A stretch of 56,064 bases of DNA from Chloroflexota bacterium (GTDB taxonomy: Bacteria; Chloroflexota; Anaerolineae; JAAYEA01). The stretch spans positions 1-56,064 of the forward strand of contig JAIOAV010000018.1 of the NCBI GenBank assembly GCA_019873665.1, read 5' to 3'. This document shows positions 15,543-23,920 of the stretch, piece after piece; positions within the stretch are counted from its first letter, which is position 1, and each line of letters opens with the position of its first letter. The position numbers and the translations under genes were made by a program. The notes beneath the pieces were generated by a model. That model did no database searches. It saw nothing but the letters and a program-made list of their open reading frames with translations, and was not told the origin of the DNA.

Positions 15543-17228
15543 ATGATCACCGAGCTCAAGACCCTCTTGTGGCTGCAATGGAAGCTCACAGTGGCGATGT
15601 TCCGCCGCCGCGACGCTCAGGGATTGGCTTATCTGGCGCAGGTGCTGATCCTCCTGCTACAGCTCTTTTTCACCTTTCCCTTTTTCATGCTGATGGGCAT
15701 CGGGCTGGCAATCATCCTGGTCCTCGTGTCCTCGCAGGCGGCCTACGAAGTCGCGCTGATCGTCAACGTGTTCCTCGGCTTTTTCTGGCTGCTCATGCCT
15801 TCCTTCTACAACGGTCAGGTGATCGAGCGGTTTGAGATCTCGCGCCTCTTTGCCTACCCGATTCGCTTTCGCAGCATCGTCGTTGGCAGCGCGCTGGTCT
15901 CGATGCTGACGATGGTGGGCCTCTGGACACTGCCGATCATCCTGGGCGAGATCGCCGGGCTGGCATGGCACGCGCCGCTGGCGCTGCCGCTGATCCTGCT
16001 GGGCGCGATCCCGACCTTTCTGCTGCTGGTGCTCAGCGGCCGCATCATGGAAGATCTGTTCGACCTGATGGCAGGGGACCGACGCCTGCGCGCTCTGCTG
16101 ATCTCGCTCCTGGCGCTGCCGTTCATTCTCCTCTCCTTCAGCCAGTACATCATCCAGTTCGCCACAGACAACTATCAGCGAGTGCCCGGCTTTCTCCAGC
16201 GCCTGATCAGCGAGCAGATGATCGCGCAGCTCCGCGCGGCCACCAGCGCCAGCCAGGTGCTGGAGATCATCCGCCCCTCACGAGTGCTGGGCTGGCTGCC
16301 GGTCGGCTGGGCCACGAACGCCATGGGCCTGGCGACAACCGGTACGTGGGGGCGGGCACTGCTCTTCCTAGTCATATCCATCGCTTTCACCGGCGCACTG
16401 TTCGCGGTGCATGCCACCATCACACGACGCTTGATGTCCGGCGCGTCGTTGCGGCTGGGCACGGAGCGTGTGCGCAGCGCACGGTGGCGTTGGAACCTCC
16501 CAGGCGCGCCGGCGTTCTGGGCCGCCTTTCAGAAGGATTGGATTTACCTCTTTCGTAGCCCAATGCCGCGACGGATGTTTCTCTCGCTGCTGTTCCCGCT
16601 CTTCTCGATCATCGTCACCAGCCGCGCCTTCCAGAGTGCTGGCAGCGAGACATCCGGAATCGTCGTCCTCGTGCTGGGCATGGCAGCGGTTCTCGTGCCG
16701 TCTATCCTGAACATAGCGATCACCGCCAACTACTTTGGCGTCATTGACCGGGAGGGTTTCGCGACACTGGCGCTGTCGCCACTGGATCGTCGCTATCTCC
16801 TCCTGTCATGGAATCTGTTGATGTTCCTGCTGGTAGGGGGCGCTTCGCTCGTGCTGATGATCGTGGTGGGCGTCCTGACGCGCCTCTGGGTGGTGATCCC
16901 GCTGGGCCTTTACCTGGCGCTTTGCCAGCAGATCAGCGCGACGCCGGCCTATAACTTCGCCGCCATCGTTGGCCCATACCGGGCGCAGCTCGAATTTCAG
17001 GGGCGGCAGCGCGGGACCGCATGGGGGCTGATCGGCTTTGCCGCGCAGGGTCCTGTCATGGCTCTAATCCTGCTCCCATACGCGCTCTGGAAGCCAGCTC
17101 TGATCGTAACACTGCCGCTCGCCGGGCTGTACAGCGTGGTGATCTATCTCGTTACTCTCCAGCCGTTGGCGCAGCTGCTGCAGCGACGCGAGTATGAGAT
17201 CCTCCGCGCCGTTACTAAGGAGGACTAG
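15543..17228 (+). CDS. ABC-2 type permease, large
   Basis: 561 residues with about 12 hydrophobic segments in two sets, roughly 30-285 and 325-545. The N-terminal ELKTLLWLQWKL is typical of ABC-2 membrane subunits that start with an amphipathic helix before the first span. It is twice the size of a simple ABC-2 permease, so one chain may form the whole channel with two copies of the upstream ATPase. The substrate is unknown. It is the last gene of the unit; hairpins follow the stop. Confidence 0.88.
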   Translation: MITELKTLLWLQWKLTVAMFRRRDAQGLAYLAQVLILLLQLFFTFPFFMLMGIGLAIILVLVSSQAAYEVALIVNVFLGFFWLLMPSFYNGQVIERFEISRLFAYPIRFRSIVVGSALVSMLTMVGLWTLPIILGEIAGLAWHAPLALPLILLGAIPTFLLLVLSGRIMEDLFDLMAGDRRLRALLISLLALPFILLSFSQYIIQFATDNYQRVPGFLQRLISEQMIAQLRAATSASQVLEIIRPSRVLGWLPVGWATNAMGLATTGTWGRALLFLVISIAFTGALFAVHATITRRLMSGASLRLGTERVRSARWRWNLPGAPAFWAAFQKDWIYLFRSPMPRRMFLSLLFPLFSIIVTSRAFQSAGSETSGIVVLVLGMAAVLVPSILNIAITANYFGVIDREGFATLALSPLDRRYLLLSWNLLMFLLVGGASLVLMIVVGVLTRLWVVIPLGLYLALCQQISATPAYNFAAIVGPYRAQLEFQGRQRGTAWGLIGFAAQGPVMALILLPYALWKPALIVTLPLAGLYSVVIYLVTLQPLAQLLQRREYEILRAVTKED

Positions 17229-17250
17229 CCATATACGAGCAGCCACCGCC

Positions 17251-17311
17251 TCTCGCGGCGCGTGCTCGCGAGAAAGGAAGGGAGCCAGCAAAGGGACGTT
17301 TCGCTGGCTCC
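17251..17311 (+). terminator. Two tandem hairpins after the ABC-2 permease
   Basis: First stem of 7 bp (17251-17257 with 17267-17273), second of 9 bp (17281-17289 with 17303-17311). Neither is followed by a T-run. Position just after an operon end suggests termination or transcript stabilisation. Confidence 0.5.
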
Positions 17312-17367
17312 GCATCTCATCAACTCAATCAGAGATTGAATGATTGTACACAGCTTGGACCATTCGC

Positions 17368-17444
17368 GTCATTGCGAGAAGCCCGAAGCAATCTCCAAAC
17401 AGCCCTATAGTAGATTGCTTCGCCGCTACGCGGCTCGCAATGAC
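17368..17444. repeat. Palindromic MITE-like repeat, GTCATTGCGAG family
   Basis: A 77-bp element with perfect 11-bp terminal inverted repeats, GTCATTGCGAG (17368-17378) and its complement (17434-17444). A second 10-bp inner pair (17385-17394 with 17412-17421) contains GAAGCAATCT. This palindromic motif is widespread between genes in many bacterial genomes. It lies in the gap between two convergent genes. Related degenerate copies occur at 22463 and 38620. Confidence 0.75.
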
Positions 17445-17493
17445 AGGCGGGGAAGTTCTGTTTGCTTCCTCCAGAGATACGAGCACGCAGCTT

Positions 17494-19992
17494 TCACAGA
17501 GGGTCTTCTAGCAAGTTTATCTCTCGCACGGTGCCGTCGCGCTCCACGCGAAAGCTCTTGATCTCGCCATGCCCCAGCGGAAAGGACCACGTTATTCCCC
17601 ACTGTGGCAGGCGAATCGTCGCCTCCGGCACATCAACGCCATGTGTCTCGACACAGCGCACGACCAAGGCGTTACCCTCTTCGGCCTTCTTCAGGACGCT
17701 CACCTGTGCGTTGGCGGGCGATGATGTCAGGAAGCTGCCATGAGACGGCAGCTCGCCGCCGTGCACTTCGGCATTGATACCCACCAGTGGCGTGTTGAAG
17801 GCCTCGGCGACGCGCGGCACATCCGCCTCGCGCCAGGTGTCGTCGTGTGGCAGGATGCCGTAGCGGAAGGTATGCACGCCTTGGTCCTGGTATTCGTACG
17901 GCAGCCCGGGCTGCACAGCGTTCGGCTCGTGAAAGACATAGATTGGGCTGCGCAGGATCGTCAGGCGCAGATGCACCTTGCCCGGTCCCCAGCCATAGGC
18001 GCGATACCGCGCCCATGCGTCATAGCCATACTTGCTGTCGTTCAGCAGCGTCACCCCGTACGGCACGGACTCGGTGAGTCTGCGGCGCGCCTGCCCGCTG
18101 ACATCCAACCAGCGCCCGCCCGGCTCCTCGTTGCCTTTGGAGAGACGGACGATGTGCCCATAAGGGATCTCGGACGTAACGGTGGGCAGGGCGACGTTGA
18201 GCGGCCACTCGATCTTGACCATGCGGTGGTGTTCGCGCCAGTGAATTGTCGCCGTGATGTCAATCAGGTCGAGCTCATCATAGAGCGAGATGCACTGCTC
18301 CAGCCGCGAGTCGCCAAAGCGCGTGCGCACCCACAGCGTGGCGCGCACCGGCCCCGTCTCCAGCACGCTGATCTGCGCTTCGCCGAATGCGCCCAACTCC
18401 TTCTGAAAGCTTTCGGTCTCGTGCGCCCAGGTGTCGGAGGGATCATCCAGCACCACGGCGCGGTTAGCCACGTCTGCCAGCACCTCTAGGTCGCGCTTTT
18501 TGTCATACAGGCGCGTCACTTGGCCACTCGCCGGGTCCAACTCCAGCCGCCAGCGGCGATTCTCCAGAGAGGTCCCGCTCGCGGATAGTTCGTGCGCTGG
18601 CTGCTGGCCGGTGTAGGGCAAGAAGCGATAGACGCGATAGCCCAGAGACGGCAGATCGGCCAAGAACAGGACATTGACGCGACCAAAGCCGGCGTGGGCG
18701 GGCGGGAACACGAGCTGCGATGGCACCTCGCGGCCTTCGTCATCCACGACCCGCACGCCGCCCTCGCGCCACCAGTTCTCCGACACAACCGCGTCGCTGC
18801 CCAGGTGGCTGCGATCCACTACGACCTGCATCGGTGCACGTCGCGGCCAGGCGCTGGGGTTAAAGGCGAGATATGCCAGACCCGCGCCGTCTGTATCCAC
18901 CTGATTGGCGAGAGCATGCATCCCGCCGTGGATCGCCTCCTGCGCGAGTTGCGTCGCCCGGCCGTGCTGCTCGAGCGAGTCCTCGTACGCCTCCTTGGGC
19001 AATGTGCCGCCGAGGCTGTCATGGAATTGCAAATACAGCACGTCACGCCAGCCCCGCGTGAGATCCTCTTGCGGGTAGGGCGCGCCGGCCACATGCGCGG
19101 CGATGGCGCTGATCTTTTCTGCCGTCAACAGGAGATGCTCATTACGCCGATTGCGCTTTTTCAGCTCGGCGAGCGTCGAATAACACCCCTGGGCATGGTG
19201 TTGGAGCTCATCCCGCACCACCGGAAAGCTCATCCCCTCCGTCTCGATAGCGCGGAAAAAGTCGGCGATACGGCTGAAGCGCGCTGAGCCACCCGCGTCC
19301 TGATCCGCAATGATGACAGCGATGGACTCTTTTGTCGGGCCGCCGCCGTGGTCGCCATGTCCGTAGAACATCACCTTGTGGCGTGTGGCATAAAAGTCGC
19401 TTCGCGCTGCGCTGGCCAGCGCTCCCGGGGTAACATTGCCTCCGTAGCTGTTGAGGCGACAGGTGAGCACGCGCGTGCCATCGGGCGACTCCCACCAAAA
19501 GAGGTTGCCCGGCAAGCTCTTCTCAAACCACGATGGGCGCATAAATACATAGTAGCGGCAGCCACTTTTGGCGAGTATCTGCGGCAGCGTCCAGGCGTGG
19601 CCGAAGGTGTCCGGATTCATGCCCACGATAGCGGTCACGCCGAACTTGCGGCGGAAGTAGCTCTGGCCATAGAGCGCCTGCCGCACCAGCGCCTCGCCGT
19701 GCGGCACGTTGCAGTCCGGCTCCACCCACCAGCCGCCGGCGATCTCCCAACGCCCCTCGCAGATGCGCGCTGCGACCTGGGCAAAGAGCTCGGGGTCCCA
19801 TCGCTCCAGCCATTCGTAGAAGGCGGCGCTGGTTGTCGTGATGACAAAGCCGGGTGTTTCTGTCATCCTCTGCAGTGCGGCACGGAAGGTGGCTTTTACC
19901 GCTTCGTATCCTTCCGGCCAGCGCCAGAGAAAAACCGGGTCAATATGAGCATGGCCGATCATGTGCAGGATGGGCTTGTCGTTTTCTGCCAT
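17494..19992 (-). CDS. GH38 alpha-mannosidase
   Basis: 832 residues, typical for bacterial GH38. The N-terminal catalytic domain has the zinc motif GHAHIDPVFLW (ligands His16 and Asp18), GGWWVEPDCN at about 86-95, and NPDTFGHAWTLPQ with nucleophile candidate Asp128. A further zinc His region is GHGDHGGGPT. The C-terminal beta-rich half (about 430-832) matches the GH38 C-terminal domains. No signal peptide is seen, so it is probably cytoplasmic and trims imported alpha-mannosides. AAGGAG lies 8 nt before the ATG. It is cotranscribed with the GH4 gene 81 nt upstream. Confidence 0.92.
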   Translation of the reverse strand: MAENDKPILHMIGHAHIDPVFLWRWPEGYEAVKATFRAALQRMTETPGFVITTTSAAFYEWLERWDPELFAQVAARICEGRWEIAGGWWVEPDCNVPHGEALVRQALYGQSYFRRKFGVTAIVGMNPDTFGHAWTLPQILAKSGCRYYVFMRPSWFEKSLPGNLFWWESPDGTRVLTCRLNSYGGNVTPGALASAARSDFYATRHKVMFYGHGDHGGGPTKESIAVIIADQDAGGSARFSRIADFFRAIETEGMSFPVVRDELQHHAQGCYSTLAELKKRNRRNEHLLLTAEKISAIAAHVAGAPYPQEDLTRGWRDVLYLQFHDSLGGTLPKEAYEDSLEQHGRATQLAQEAIHGGMHALANQVDTDGAGLAYLAFNPSAWPRRAPMQVVVDRSHLGSDAVVSENWWREGGVRVVDDEGREVPSQLVFPPAHAGFGRVNVLFLADLPSLGYRVYRFLPYTGQQPAHELSASGTSLENRRWRLELDPASGQVTRLYDKKRDLEVLADVANRAVVLDDPSDTWAHETESFQKELGAFGEAQISVLETGPVRATLWVRTRFGDSRLEQCISLYDELDLIDITATIHWREHHRMVKIEWPLNVALPTVTSEIPYGHIVRLSKGNEEPGGRWLDVSGQARRRLTESVPYGVTLLNDSKYGYDAWARYRAYGWGPGKVHLRLTILRSPIYVFHEPNAVQPGLPYEYQDQGVHTFRYGILPHDDTWREADVPRVAEAFNTPLVGINAEVHGGELPSHGSFLTSSPANAQVSVLKKAEEGNALVVRCVETHGVDVPEATIRLPQWGITWSFPLGHGEIKSFRVERDGTVREINLLEDPL

Positions 19993-20073
19993 CAGGTGAT
20001 CTCCTTGTGTCTTCTGTCGTGTGAGAAAAAGCGCGCCACGAGCGGACTACTTGCGGATTCGGTCCGCGGTGTA

Positions 20074-21369
20074 TCAGCGAAAACTGGGCAGATACTCGGC
20101 CTGGAGCGTGAGCATGTCATCTAGGAGCCGCTCCGCCGCCGTCACGCTGTTCACGACCGGGTCCAACAGCAACGCCTGTAGCAGCAACCGCCTATCGCGG
20201 GTGCGATACGCCTCTGTGACCAGCTCGATGATGCTGAACTGGGTGCGGATCATTGCCGCGACCGGCTCTGGCAGCGGGCCGACCTTCAGCGGGTGAATAC
20301 CCTGTGCGTCTACCACAGCGGGCACCTCCACCACGCCGCTGGCGGGCAGGTTGGAAATGTACAGGTCGCGGTTCAACACATTTACCGCGGGCCGCCAGTT
20401 GCCGCGATCGAACTCGATGTCGCAGATCATCGGCACGGTGATCTCGCCGCTGCGTCGCAGCACCCACTCATCCAGTGGGCGCTGTCCGCTGGCATATTCC
20501 TCCAGGGTCGGCTGGGACGAAGGTGCCTCATGCAGCGGCACGGGACGCACCTCCTGCCCGTAATGCCATTTGACACCGCCGAACTCGGCCCCGTATGAGA
20601 CATACTCGCCTATATGATCGTCGGACATGTACGTTACCATGTCAAAGATCTCGAGCATCTTGCGGTAGAGGGGCGGCACGCGGCCAGAGTCGTCCGCCAG
20701 GATACGCCGGCGCACTTCGCCCAAGAGATCTTCGCCTGTGGCCTTGTCCTTGATCTGCAGGACATAATAAAAGTGATTCATACCAGCCGAGACGATATCG
20801 AGCTCCTCCCAGGGGCGCTCCAGATAGTGGGAGATGGCGTTCAGCGCGCTAAAGACGCCATGACAGATACCCGCAGCGCGGACGGTGGTGAGGTGATAGA
20901 TGGCGTGCAGGACGCGCGCCTCCGGATTGGTGAAATTGAGCAGCAGTGCATGGGGGCAGAGCACTTCGATGTCGCGGCAGATCGGGATGACCAGCTCCAG
21001 GCTGCGCAGCGCGTGAAAGAGTGCGCCAGGGCCGCCGTTCTCGCCCAGGCAGTGCCGGAAGCCGTAGGCCAGCGGCACGCGGAAATCCTGTTCCCAAAGC
21101 GGCATCCGTTGCCGCGCCACCGCGGTGATCACATAGTCTGCGCCCGGCAGCGCCTGGCGGCGGTCAGTGGTGCTTTGCAGGGCCACATCGGTGCCAGAGT
21201 GCGCTTTGATGCGCTCGGCCAGCGCTGTCATAGTTTCCAGCGCAGTCTCATCCTGATCAACGAGCGTGAGTGTTACCTGATGGCCCCGCAGCTCAGGGGC
21301 CTGCAGGATGTCGGCGATCTGTCCCCGGCCAAAGCTGCGGCTGCCGGCGCCGATCAACACGATCTTCAT
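20074..21369 (-). CDS. GH4 NAD/metal-dependent glycosidase, CHGV type
   Basis: 431 residues. The N-terminal NAD-binding motif is VLIGAGSRSFG (4-14), then NFTNPEARV (145-153), and the metal-binding motif CHGV with Cys169 and His170. GH4 enzymes oxidise and eliminate using NAD and Mn. The CHxx motif correlates with substrate: CHEV alpha-glucosidase, CHSV alpha-galactosidase, CHGx alpha-glucuronidase-like. CHGV therefore points to a uronide-type or related substrate rather than a phospho-sugar. The downstream GH38 gene suggests a shared mixed oligosaccharide pathway. GGAGG lies 8 nt before the ATG, and the gene has its own promoter. Confidence 0.9.
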   Translation of the reverse strand: MKIVLIGAGSRSFGRGQIADILQAPELRGHQVTLTLVDQDETALETMTALAERIKAHSGTDVALQSTTDRRQALPGADYVITAVARQRMPLWEQDFRVPLAYGFRHCLGENGGPGALFHALRSLELVIPICRDIEVLCPHALLLNFTNPEARVLHAIYHLTTVRAAGICHGVFSALNAISHYLERPWEELDIVSAGMNHFYYVLQIKDKATGEDLLGEVRRRILADDSGRVPPLYRKMLEIFDMVTYMSDDHIGEYVSYGAEFGGVKWHYGQEVRPVPLHEAPSSQPTLEEYASGQRPLDEWVLRRSGEITVPMICDIEFDRGNWRPAVNVLNRDLYISNLPASGVVEVPAVVDAQGIHPLKVGPLPEPVAAMIRTQFSIIELVTEAYRTRDRRLLLQALLLDPVVNSVTAAERLLDDMLTLQAEYLPSFR

Positions 21370-21427
21370 GGTTATTATCCTCCCTCATGGGCGTGCGGCG
21401 TGACCATCCCGCGCCGTGATGGGAGTC

Positions 21428-21455
21428 ATTATAGAGGTGTGTCGCACGCCGTCAA
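21428..21455 (-). promoter_or_regulatory. Promoter of the GH4-GH38 operon
   Basis: Minus strand: -35 TTGACG (21455-21450), 16-nt spacer, perfect -10 TATAAT (21433-21428). Transcription would start near 21421, about 50 nt before the GH4 start. Confidence 0.75.
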
Positions 21456-21502
21456 TCGAGCGGATAGCTCATGCATCAGTCTGTTGGCGGGAGTGAGGCG
21501 GT

Positions 21503-21531
21503 TTGACAAGATAGGGAAGATGGTATAGAAT
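21503..21531 (+). promoter_or_regulatory. Promoter of the tRNA cluster
   Basis: Perfect -35 TTGACA (21503-21508), 17-nt spacer, -10 TAGAAT (21526-21531). Transcription would begin near 21538, 13 nt before tRNA-Phe. Confidence 0.8.
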
Positions 21532-21550
21532 ACTGCCAACTCGATGGTGG

Positions 21551-21623
21551 GCCGAGGTAGCTCAGCAGGTAGAGCATGCGGCTGAAAACCGTAGGGTCTC
21601 CAGTTCGATTCTGGACCTCGGCA
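21551..21623 (+). tRNA. tRNA-Phe (GAA)
   Basis: 73-nt cloverleaf. The acceptor stem pairs 21551-21557 with 21616-21622 and the discriminator is A21623. The anticodon GAA is at 21584-21586 in the loop CTGAAAA. A normal D-arm and a T-loop TTCGATT are present. No encoded CCA. Confidence 0.96.
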
Positions 21624-21629
21624 TTGGAC

Positions 21630-21701
21630 GCGGAAGTGGCTCAGCGGTAGAGCATCTCCTTGCCAAGGAGAGGGTCGCGGGTTCAAATCCCGTCTTCCGC
21701 T
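21630..21701 (+). tRNA. tRNA-Gly (GCC)
   Basis: 72-nt cloverleaf. The acceptor stem pairs 21630-21636 with 21694-21700, and the anticodon GCC is at 21662-21664. It lies 6 nt after tRNA-Phe and is followed by a short T-run. No encoded CCA. Confidence 0.96.
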
Positions 21702-21713
21702 TTTTGTTTGTGT

Positions 21714-21785
21714 GGCGACGTAGCCAAGTGGTTAAGGCAGGGGTCTGCAAAACCCCGACCATGGGTTCGAGTCCCATCGTCGCCT
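21714..21785 (+). tRNA. tRNA-Cys (GCA)
   Basis: 72-nt cloverleaf. The acceptor stem pairs 21714-21720 with 21778-21784. The discriminator is T21785, as expected for Cys identity. The anticodon GCA is at 21747-21749. No encoded CCA. Confidence 0.96.
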
Positions 21786-21801
21786 TGAGGAGTCGTGAGT
21801 T

Positions 21802-21832
21802 AGCTGATAGCGAATAGGAGCTATCAGCTTTT
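21802..21832 (+). terminator. Rho-independent terminator after tRNA-Cys
   Basis: A perfect 9-bp stem AGCTGATAG/CTATCAGCT (21802-21810 with 21821-21829) with a 10-nt loop and TTTT. It separates tRNA-Cys from tRNA-Leu, which may be read through or have its own promoter. Confidence 0.75.
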
Positions 21833-21838
21833 GTTTAT

Positions 21839-21920
21839 GGGGCGGTGGCGAAACGGCAGACGCTGCGGACTTAAAATCCGCTGGGCTTGGCCCATGTGGG
21901 TTCGAATCCCATCCGCCCCA
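21839..21920 (+). tRNA. tRNA-Leu (TAA)
   Basis: 82-nt class II tRNA with a long variable arm (TGGGCTTGGCCCA). The acceptor stem pairs 21839-21845 with 21913-21919, and the anticodon TAA is at 21872-21874. Its 3' end abuts a tyrosine recombinase fragment, so it is a probable former integration site. Confidence 0.96.
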
Positions 21921-21923
21921 CTG

Positions 21924-22080
21924 GAAGCACAGCGAGCGATGACCAGATCAGGAGCCTGTTTGCGGCGGTAGATCCCGGGGGCGCGAAGGACTTCCGGGAC
22001 ACGTGCATCCTGCTGACGCTCCTCGACACCGGCATCCGGCTTTCCGAGCTGGTCAACCTCCCCGTTCAGGACGTTGATCG
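21924..22080 (+). pseudogene. Tyrosine recombinase (integrase) remnant
   Basis: Starting a few bases after tRNA-Leu, the reading frame encodes DDQIRSLFAAV, then FRDTCILLTLLDTGIRLSEL and VNLPVQDVD. This is the first part of the catalytic domain of XerC/D-like tyrosine recombinases, including the box I Arg in TGIRLSEL. The N-terminal arm-binding domain is absent, and the sequence breaks off before the HxxR and the Tyr nucleophile. It is therefore a dead fragment, probably left by an element that used the tRNA-Leu 3' end as attachment site. It ends at a junction with an oppositely oriented helicase fragment. Confidence 0.82.
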
Positions 22081-22310
22081 GCTATCTGGCGGGCGAGCAT
22101 CTCCGTGACGACCAACCAAGTCTTGAGGTTTTGCCCAGGCCTACATCGTTGGCAATGAGCATGCGTACACAAGGTGTCTCCAGCGCCATCACCACAGGCA
22201 CCGACTGAGAATCCTTCGGGATCACCCGGCTGCGCTGCAGGCTGAGGAGCGGCGCAGTGCCGTGCAGGAGGCCAAGGCGATAGGCGCGGCGGGAGAGCCC
22301 ACAGTGTTGG
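22053..22310 (-). pseudogene. SNF2-type helicase remnant with frameshift
   Basis: On the minus strand, about 22305 to 22118 encodes RRAYRLGLLHGTAPLLSLQR, then SRVIPKDSQSVPVVMALE and RMLIANDVGLGKT. The last is the Walker A region of SNF2/DEXH helicases (family form RLLIADDVGLGKT). After GKT the match continues as LVVTEMLARQIA only in another frame, so about one base is missing near 22115. The rest of the protein on both sides is absent. Helicases with this exact local layout occur in phage-defence and island genes, but the fragment is too short to name the family. No functional product is expected. Confidence 0.78.
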
Positions 22311-22462
22311 GGGACCGAAGAGCCAGGCGGCCGGGCTGGACCTTAGCGAAGGTGAGGTAGAATCGGCGCTGTATGGCGTCTCCGCGTCAATGCATGTGGC
22401 GGCGCGGGGAGTGTTGTCAAATGGGGGATGCAGGAGACCAATAGAGATCGTACAGCCCACTC

Positions 22463-22589
22463 CGTCGTTGCGAGCGACCGAAGGGAGCGAAGCAGTCCCC
22501 CGCTGGCTTGGGAGGGGGGTTGCTTCAGGCCTTGCTCCTGCAATGACACGGGAGCGAGCGCCACGGCTGCTTCGCTCCCTCGTCATGAC
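22463..22589. repeat. Degenerate composite copies of the GTCATTGCGAG-type palindromic repeat
   Basis: CGTCGTTGCGAGCGACCGAA opens the left half (22463-). The right half, containing TTGCTTC and CCTGCAATGAC, ends near 22547. A second right half, GCTGCTTCGCTCCCTCGTCA followed by TGAC, ends near 22589. It seems to be one element with a duplicated or nested right arm. The surrounding stretch 22311-22690 shows no gene. Confidence 0.6.
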
Positions 22590-22690
22590 ACCGATGGTCC
22601 GGGCCGTGACAATCGCCCGATCTCCAGTTGACTTTGATCGCGCCTCGTTCCGCAACACGCGATAGGAGAAGGCACGCGTATAGCCCCGAC

Positions 22691-23794
22691 CTAACGGTGC
22701 GCCAGTTCGGCGGAGAGATCCAGATAGCGCTTGATGGCCTCTGGCGGCACATTCCATGGGATGTGGTTGCCGATGCACATCATATAGCCACCTGTGAGAT
22801 GGGCCGTGTCGACCATGTTGCGTACCATGGCCTCGATCTCAGCGGGATCATTGCGATAGAGGATGCGATTGTCGCCTTCCCCCGCCAGAAAGCAGTCCTT
22901 ATGTCTGCGGGCAATGGTCTTGAAATCGGCGTATGGTTCAGTGATGATGCCGCGCGCGCCACAGGCGAATACGTCATCAGCATAGGCATCGGCACGCCCG
23001 TCGGTCATAAAGATCACCTCTTTGCCCGCGGCCCGAAGGATACCCCAGAACTCCTTATAACGCGGAAAGATGTACTTGTGCATCCACTTGGGCGAGCAGA
23101 TCGGCCCGCGGGAGTTGACGATATCGTCGTGGCAGATGACGAAATTGACCGGCAGCCGGGCAAAGGCACGAAAGACGCGGCGATTGATCTCGGCGAACTC
23201 GTCCATGATCCGCTCAAAGCGCGGATCCAGGCAGGCCTCCAGGAACAGCTCCCAGCCAAAGGTGAGCAGGGGCCACATGAACATGGTATTGTAGAACCCC
23301 ACGCTGACGGCCTCGCCCACGGGGGCCTTGTCGCCCCATTCGGCCGGCCAGCGCTGGCGGTAGCGCTGATAGATCGCCTCTTCGCTGCGGAAATCCTGCT
23401 TGCCGTCGCTGACCATGGGGAAATCGGTAAAGTCGGCGTTCTCCAGCGGGGAGAAGGCGAATACCTCCTCCAGGTTGTGAAAGCGTATGCCCCAGTCCCA
23501 ATGTCCTGTCACCTTGTCGCCCCAGCGCACGTGCCGCAGACCCTCCTCGTCGGTGCTCATGCTCTGTCCCTGCAGGTCCAGGTCGGGCCGGGGAATCGGG
23601 GCGTCTGTCTCAGGGATGGGCAGGCCGAGTTGAGGATACAGCTCGCGCAGCCGCTCGCGGCACAGCCGAGGGTGTTCGTAGTAGTCAATACCAGTCAGGT
23701 AGGTCTCGGCATCGGGGCAGGACCAGTGCTCCCAGTGAGGAATGCGTTTCGGTGCCATACCCATGAAGGCCAGATATCGGTCGCTATAGGTCAT
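22691..23794 (-). CDS. Uroporphyrinogen decarboxylase-like (URO-D superfamily) protein
   Basis: 367 residues with a URO-D-type barrel. Recognisable parts are LTFGWELFLEACLDPRFERI, FVICHDDIVNSRGPICSPKW, a C-terminal GGYMMCIGNHIPWNVPPEAI and a final YLDLSAELAHR. Such proteins in heterotrophic Chloroflexota and Planctomycetes sit in sugar-utilisation loci and are unlikely to act in haem synthesis. Related barrels include corrinoid methyltransferases (MtaA type). The chosen start is the Met at 23794, after GGGGCAAGCCCAT. An upstream Met at 23872 would add 26 residues unlike the family. The gene lies downstream of a decayed solute-binding protein gene on the same strand, its likely former operon partner. 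Confidence 0.8.
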   Translation of the reverse strand: MTYSDRYLAFMGMAPKRIPHWEHWSCPDAETYLTGIDYYEHPRLCRERLRELYPQLGLPIPETDAPIPRPDLDLQGQSMSTDEEGLRHVRWGDKVTGHWDWGIRFHNLEEVFAFSPLENADFTDFPMVSDGKQDFRSEEAIYQRYRQRWPAEWGDKAPVGEAVSVGFYNTMFMWPLLTFGWELFLEACLDPRFERIMDEFAEINRRVFRAFARLPVNFVICHDDIVNSRGPICSPKWMHKYIFPRYKEFWGILRAAGKEVIFMTDGRADAYADDVFACGARGIITEPYADFKTIARRHKDCFLAGEGDNRILYRNDPAEIEAMVRNMVDTAHLTGGYMMCIGNHIPWNVPPEAIKRYLDLSAELAHR

Positions 23795-23920
23795 ATGGGC
23801 TTGCCCCTTGTCTGCATTGTCGCTACTTGTGCAGCTTGCTGGTTCGCGCTCTAGGCGCGCTCTCTCTGCCAAAGATGGGGAGCTTTAGCAAAAGGCTCCC
23901 CCTCGAATCAGAGTGGTCGG

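Noticed and set aside
21887..22108. Open frame across the 3' end of tRNA-Leu as a complete protein
   Set aside because: The first 12 codons are tRNA sequence. The remainder is only a fragment of a recombinase catalytic domain, so it is listed as a pseudogene.
22053..22778. 241-codon minus-strand frame as an intact gene
   Set aside because: Only its last ~20 codons match helicase sequence, after a frameshift; the rest crosses the palindromic repeat and has no recognisable content.
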